Shown here: piece after piece, positions 6,619-10,004 of the stretch
Position numbering within the stretch: the first letter of the stretch is position 1
Layout: every line of letters begins with the position of its first letter
Origin: Clostridium sp.
Lineage (GTDB): Bacteria > Bacillota > Clostridia > Acetivibrionales > Acetivibrionaceae
DNA: 10,004 nucleotides
NCBI GenBank assembly: GCA_012841175.1
Contig: DUVG01000139.1
Coordinates: 1-10,004, forward strand
Reading direction: 5' to 3'
The notes under the pieces: generated by a model
The model's database searches: none
What the model saw: the letters and a program-made list of their open reading frames with translations, nothing else
What the model was told of the DNA's origin: nothing
Translations under genes and position numbers: made by a program

Positions 6619-7335
6619 ATGAGTAAGACAGGAAGAATTCACTCCTTTGAATCATTTGGAACGGTAGATGGACCTGGTATTAGATTTGTGGTGTTTATGC
6701 AGGGGTGTCCACTAAGATGTGTTTATTGTCATAATAGAGATATGTGGGATAGTACAGGTGGTAAGGAATATAGGCCAGAAGAAGTTATTGAAAAAATGGA
6801 AAAATACATTAATTATATAAGATTTTCAGGTGGGGGAATAACAGTTACAGGTGGAGAGCCACTGTACCAGGCTGATTTTGTAACTGAGGTTTTTAAAATA
6901 GCAAAAAAGATGGGTATTCACACCGCCCTTGATACCAGTGGATTTGCAAATACAGATGCTGTAAAAGAACTATTAGAATATACTGATTTGGTGCTACTTG
7001 ACATAAAACATGCAGATGAAGAGAAGCACAAGGAAATTACCGGGGTTGAAAATGAGAAAATTAAAAAATTTGCAAAGCATGTGTCCGATAAAAATATAGC
7101 AATTTGGATAAGATATGTTTTAGTACCTGGACTAACAGATGGAGAAGAAGATTTGAAAAAGGCTGCAACTTTTATAAAGCAACTTAAAACTGTTGAAAAT
7201 ATAGAAATACTACCATACCACACTATGGGGGCTTATAAGTGGGAGGAACTAGGATGGGAATATCAACTAAAAGAAGTTGGGGAACCTGATTCTATGAGCA
7301 TAACAAATGCAAAGAAAATACTGGGTATTACATAA
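6619..7335 (+). CDS. pflA: Pyruvate formate-lyase activating enzyme (radical SAM)
   Basis: A radical SAM enzyme that installs the glycyl radical on pyruvate formate-lyase, allowing anaerobic cleavage of pyruvate to acetyl-CoA and formate. The 238-aa length matches PFL activases, which lack the extra ferredoxin-like insert of many other glycyl-radical activases. The N-terminal GTVDGPGIRFVVFMQGC segment is diagnostic. The C-x3-C-x2-C 4Fe-4S motif is Cys30, Cys34, Cys37 (GCPLRCVYCHN). The SAM-binding segment FSGGGITVTGGEP follows at about residues 73-86, and LLDIKH and RYVLVPGLTDG are also typical. GAGGTG at 6605-6610 supports ATG 6619. No pyruvate formate-lyase gene is next to it: the upstream gene is a lipoprotein 90 bp away and the downstream gene is convergent. 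The substrate enzyme is presumably encoded elsewhere. Confidence 0.94.
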   Translation: MSKTGRIHSFESFGTVDGPGIRFVVFMQGCPLRCVYCHNRDMWDSTGGKEYRPEEVIEKMEKYINYIRFSGGGITVTGGEPLYQADFVTEVFKIAKKMGIHTALDTSGFANTDAVKELLEYTDLVLLDIKHADEEKHKEITGVENEKIKKFAKHVSDKNIAIWIRYVLVPGLTDGEEDLKKAATFIKQLKTVENIEILPYHTMGAYKWEELGWEYQLKEVGEPDSMSITNAKKILGIT

Positions 7336-7340
7336 AAAAA

Positions 7341-7958
7341 TCAGACATTTTCAGCTATTTTCTTCTTTTTAGAATTCTTCTTTTTGGAATTTTTCTTTAA
7401 AGGTTTTATAGTATTAAAGGCTTGAAGATTTAATTTATCAAAAATACCCCTAAAAATTTTAGAAGTGTATTCTGCATCTATTAAAGCTCTGTGAAAATTA
7501 TCTTTAATATCAATTTCCATTAATTTTAGAGCATTTTCAAGGCTATACCTTTGGCCAGAGGGAAGATTAAAGATAGATGAAAATTGCTTTTGAATGTCAA
7601 TGTTTTTCTTCAGCCATTCAATTTTTATTCGGTTGTACCTGCAATTTAAGCTTAAATTATATATATCATCATGTCCCCAACTAATTAGTATAGAGTCAGG
7701 TCCAATCCACTGTCTGAATTTTTTGATGACATCTTTGAAACTATCAGCATTATTAATATCATTTTGGGCTATTTGTGTTTTTTTCTTAACTAGTGAAAAT
7801 AATTTAGTAAAATACTTAGGTTTTACAAAAGATTGAAATTCATCTATTTTATTTAAGTTATCGTCTAACTTAATAGCGCCTATTTCAATTATTTCATTTG
7901 GAAAATTGCTTTTAAAAGGTTTGCTATTTAATTCTAAATCATAAATTATATAGTTCAT
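7341..7958 (-). CDS. DnaQ-like DEDDh 3'-5' exonuclease with Lys-rich tail
   Basis: A 205-aa protein of the RNase T/DnaQ exonuclease superfamily (KapD/Eri-1-like single-domain type). All three exo motifs are visible: Exo I IIYDLELN with Asp7 and Glu9, Exo II SWGHDDIYNL with Asp98, and Exo III HRALIDAEYT with His156 and Asp161. The DEDDh catalytic set is therefore complete. Length is normal apart from a basic C-terminal tail, KKNSKKKNSKKKK (about residues 189-201), which may bind nucleic acid. The start is ATG at 7958-7956, preceded on the minus strand by a GGGAAGAG stretch (7974-7967). The stop lies 5 bp from the pflA stop (convergent), with no terminator between them. Whether it acts on RNA or DNA cannot be told from sequence. 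Confidence 0.88.
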   Translation of the reverse strand: MNYIIYDLELNSKPFKSNFPNEIIEIGAIKLDDNLNKIDEFQSFVKPKYFTKLFSLVKKKTQIAQNDINNADSFKDVIKKFRQWIGPDSILISWGHDDIYNLSLNCRYNRIKIEWLKKNIDIQKQFSSIFNLPSGQRYSLENALKLMEIDIKDNFHRALIDAEYTSKIFRGIFDKLNLQAFNTIKPLKKNSKKKNSKKKKIAENV

Positions 7959-8115
7959 ATTTATATCTCTTCCCTAATAATATTTTTATTTAAATAATAT
8001 TTTATGCATTTTTGATAACTTTTATATATAAAATACTTTATCATATTGTAGTGAAAGCTGCAAATTATAGTTTTTAAGTGTATTTTATTTTTTCTATTAA
8101 CTTATTCTATTTAAT

Positions 8116-8148
8116 TTGTTACAATAAATATAAAGGTTTAAATATAAT
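8116..8148 (+). promoter_or_regulatory. Possible sigma-A promoter of sigI-rsgI (weak)
   Basis: A consensus -10 box TATAAT lies at 8143-8148, about 65 bp before the sigI start. The -35 is poor: TTACAA (8119-8124) at 18-bp spacing matches only half the consensus, and TTGTTA (8116-8121) is 21 bp away. The rest of the divergent intergenic region (7959-8213) is extremely A+T-rich. It holds a 14-bp palindrome, TTTTATATATAAAA (8020-8033), and an 11-bp direct repeat, AATAATATTTT (7976-7986 and 7993-8003). I cannot tie either to a function. A promoter for the minus-strand exonuclease must also lie here but I cannot place it. Confidence 0.3.
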
Positions 8149-8213
8149 TAATAATTGTATTTTTGTAAAACTCAATACAGGAACAAAAGAGCAGGATTTT
8201 AGAGGTGATTTTT

Positions 8214-8954
8214 TTGCTAAAAAACAATAACCCCCATGTTAATTCTATTAATCATGCTATTATTAGAATTAAAAATGGGGATATTGGTCTTAAAGAAGAA
8301 TTAATTGAAAAATATAAGCCGTATCTATTAAAAGTTATATCAAGCACTATTGGTAGATATGTGGATTCTGAAACAAGTGAAGAATACAGTGTAGGATTAA
8401 TGGCTTTTAATGAGGCTATTGATAAATTTGATTCGGATAAAAACGGAAATTTTATCAGCTATTGCAATATAGTAATTAACCATAGAATAATTGACCATAT
8501 AAGAAAAAACAGAAGAGAAGACAAAGCAATACCTTTTTCATATTTTGAAGAAAAAAGTGAATTTGAAGAAAAATATCTTGTGTCAGATTCCCATTATCAA
8601 TATGAAAAAATAGAGATTAAAGAAGAAATTATGATTTTTGAAAACAAACTCAAAGAATTCGGCATCACATTAGAGGATCTTGTAAAAAAATCTCCAAAAC
8701 ACAAAGACTCAAGAGAACTTTATATAAGTATTGCTAGGACTATTTCAGACAATGAAGAATTATTCAACAAAATGGTTAGAAGAAAGAGCATTCCAATATC
8801 AGAGTTAATGAAATTTGTTACCGTCAGTAGAAAAACTATCGAAAGAAACAGGAAATATATAATAGCTGTTAGTTTGGTTTTAAGAAGTAGTTTAGAGGAA
8901 ATTAAACAATACTTCAAAAAAGCCAAAAAGGAAGGAGGGGAATCAAATGGCTAA
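8214..8954 (+). CDS. sigI: RNA polymerase sigma factor SigI
   Basis: An alternative sigma factor of the SigI family, held inactive by membrane-bound RsgI. In cellulolytic clostridia these pairs couple extracellular polysaccharide sensing to glycoside-hydrolase expression; in Bacillus the SigI regulon relates to heat and cell wall. Region 2 spans about residues 34-98 (YKPYLLKVISS, SVGLMAFNEAIDKFD, FISYCNIVINHRIIDHIRKN). The family-specific C-terminal DNA-binding domain is at about residues 140-238, ending in the helix-turn-helix FVTVSRKTIERNRKYIIAVSLVL. I prefer TTG 8214, with AGAGGTGA at 8201-8208 upstream, giving 246 aa beginning MLKNNNP. GTG 8205, three codons earlier, is an alternative but lies inside that ribosome site. 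The gene ends overlapping rsgI by 8 bp. Confidence 0.93.
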   Translation: MLKNNNPHVNSINHAIIRIKNGDIGLKEELIEKYKPYLLKVISSTIGRYVDSETSEEYSVGLMAFNEAIDKFDSDKNGNFISYCNIVINHRIIDHIRKNRREDKAIPFSYFEEKSEFEEKYLVSDSHYQYEKIEIKEEIMIFENKLKEFGITLEDLVKKSPKHKDSRELYISIARTISDNEELFNKMVRRKSIPISELMKFVTVSRKTIERNRKYIIAVSLVLRSSLEEIKQYFKKAKKEGGESNG

Positions 8955-10004
8955 CTTGGGCATAATAGTTAAAATACAAGAAAAAAGTGCAATAGTGGTA
9001 TCTGAAGCGGGGCTATTTGAAATGATAAAATACAGGGAAGGAATGTTTGTGGGACAAAAGGTCTTTTATAGTGAAAAAGACATAATAAGCAAAAAACAAA
9101 AACACAAGTATTTTATTCCTGCCATTGCTAGCGTTGCTGCAATATTTATACTATTAATGTCATATTTTAGATTCTTTTACAGTGACGAAATATATGCATA
9201 CATAGCTGTAGATATAAATCCAAGTTTAGAGCTAATGATAAATGAAGATAGCATTGTTATAGATGCAGTTGCTTTTAATGAAGATGGGGAAATGATTCTA
9301 AATAATATTAAATATAAAGGAAGATTATTAGAAAGAGTAGTATATAATATAATTAAAAATTCAGAGGAACAAGGATTTATTTTAAAGAGCCAAGAAAAAG
9401 AAATAGTTTTAATATCAACAGCATTTGAGGATAAAAAACAACCAGTAGAAAAAGAATTATTTAATGATAAGTTGATAAACAATTTAAAAAATGAAATAGA
9501 TAAAGAACTTGATGACAACATTGATATACAGTTTGTGGAAGTACCTATTAACAAAAGACGCCTAGCGTCAGAAACAGAAGTTTCAATGGGCAAATACTTA
9601 ATTTATGAAAAAGTAAAAGAAAAAGGGAAAGACATCCCTATAGATGTGCTTAAATCATCTAGTTTGAATCAATTGATAAAAGAAAACGATATAGATATAC
9701 ATAAACTAGCATTAGGAGATAATGAAGATAGAGAAGAAATTACAGCTACACCAAAGGCAACGCATACACAAGAAGAAGAGGTGCCAGCTGATAGTGCAAC
9801 GCCAACAAAAGCACCAGCTAAAACGCCAGAGGTAGAAGCAACGCCAACAAAAGAACCAGCTAAAACGCCGGAGGTAGAAGCAACACCAACAAAAGAACCA
9901 ACTAAGACGCCAGAGGCAGAAGCAACGCCAACAAAAGAACCAACTAAGACGCCAGAGGCAGAAGCAACGCCAACAAAAGAACCAACTAAGACGCCAGAGG
10001 CAGA
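8947..10004 (+). CDS. rsgI: Anti-sigma factor RsgI, 3'-truncated by the window edge
   Basis: The membrane anti-sigma factor of SigI. The reading frame is open from ATG 8947 to the window end (352 codons, no stop). AAGGAGG at 8932-8938 is 8 nt upstream. The RsgI N-terminal anti-sigma domain is at residues 1-53 (GIIVKIQEKSAIVVSEAGLFEMIKY begins it), followed by a membrane helix at about residues 55-78. The conserved extracellular region opens with YIAVDINPSLELMIN, including Asn91-Pro92, the bond reported to autocleave in RsgI proteins. The mixed alpha/beta region runs to about residue 258. A Thr/Pro/Glu-rich linker then begins and becomes a 14-residue tandem repeat at residue 284. In clostridial RsgIs the C-terminal domain after such linkers is often a carbohydrate-binding module or a glycoside hydrolase; that part is outside the window, so the stimulus is unknown. 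Confidence 0.93.
   Translation, partial: MANLGIIVKIQEKSAIVVSEAGLFEMIKYREGMFVGQKVFYSEKDIISKKQKHKYFIPAIASVAAIFILLMSYFRFFYSDEIYAYIAVDINPSLELMINEDSIVIDAVAFNEDGEMILNNIKYKGRLLERVVYNIIKNSEEQGFILKSQEKEIVLISTAFEDKKQPVEKELFNDKLINNLKNEIDKELDDNIDIQFVEVPINKRRLASETEVSMGKYLIYEKVKEKGKDIPIDVLKSSSLNQLIKENDIDIHKLALGDNEDREEITATPKATHTQEEEVPADSATPTKAPAKTPEVEATPTKEPAKTPEVEATPTKEPTKTPEAEATPTKEPTKTPEAEATPTKEPTKTPEA
9796..10004 (+). repeat. 42-bp tandem repeat encoding the RsgI linker
   Basis: Five in-frame units begin at 9796, 9838, 9880, 9922 and 9964; the last is cut by the window edge. The unit encodes ATPTKEPTKTPEAE with variants KAPAKTPEVE and KEPAKTPEVE in units 1 and 2. Units 4 and 5 are identical over the visible length, and unit 3 differs from them at one base (ACA/ACG). 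The array probably continues beyond the window. Confidence 0.92.

Noticed and set aside
8226..8234. ACCCCC sequence resembling a SigI -35 element
   Set aside because: It lies inside the sigI coding sequence and no CGAA-like -10 element follows at a suitable distance.
9177..9593. Minus-strand 138-codon open frame
   Set aside because: Lies entirely antisense to the conserved extracellular part of rsgI, which has a clear frame, ribosome site and motifs.

Overview
The window reads as a chromosomal segment from a low-GC, motile, anaerobic Gram-positive bacterium of the class Clostridia. The coding sequence is very A+T-rich, Shine-Dalgarno sequences are strong and purine-rich, and several genes appear to start at TTG. 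The contents also fit: a CheC/CheD/FliA motility block, a pyruvate formate-lyase activase, and a SigI/RsgI pair. SigI/RsgI pairs are best known from polysaccharide-degrading clostridia such as the Acetivibrio (Clostridium) thermocellum group and from Bacillus. The genus is an inference; no rRNA or other taxonomic marker is present.

Region 1 (31-5578, all + strand) is the tail of a flagellar/chemotaxis operon. The order is cheC, cheD, a two-helix membrane protein with a Lys/Glu coiled coil, fliA (sigma-28), a FapA/DUF342 protein, a 100-aa Gln/His/Lys-rich protein, a SwrB-like protein with octapeptide repeats, and a 60-aa single-helix membrane protein. A strong hairpin plus T-tract (5531-5578) closes it. 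Bacillus subtilis has cheC-cheD-sigD-swrB, so this is the same backbone with several poorly characterised proteins interleaved. A perfect 9-bp hairpin overlaps the ribosome binding site of the fapA-like gene and has GGA in its loop, suggesting post-transcriptional control.

Region 2 (5731-7958) holds unrelated genes: a lipoprotein with a DUF4097-like beta-repeat domain, pflA without a pyruvate formate-lyase gene beside it, and a convergent DEDDh 3'-5' exonuclease gene whose stop lies only 5 nt from the pflA stop.

Region 3 (7959-10004) is a signalling operon. After a 255-bp A+T-rich divergent intergenic region comes sigI, overlapped by 8 bp by rsgI. The anti-sigma gene runs off the window edge inside a 42-bp tandem repeat encoding a Thr/Pro/Lys/Glu linker, so its extracellular sensor domain is not visible.

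I see no tRNA, rRNA, CRISPR array, insertion sequence or prophage. Nothing here is clearly a wholly new system. The parts most worth a second look are the fapA leader hairpin, the octad-repeat SwrB-like protein, the small uncharacterised motility-operon proteins, and the sigI upstream region, which contains no CG dinucleotide.
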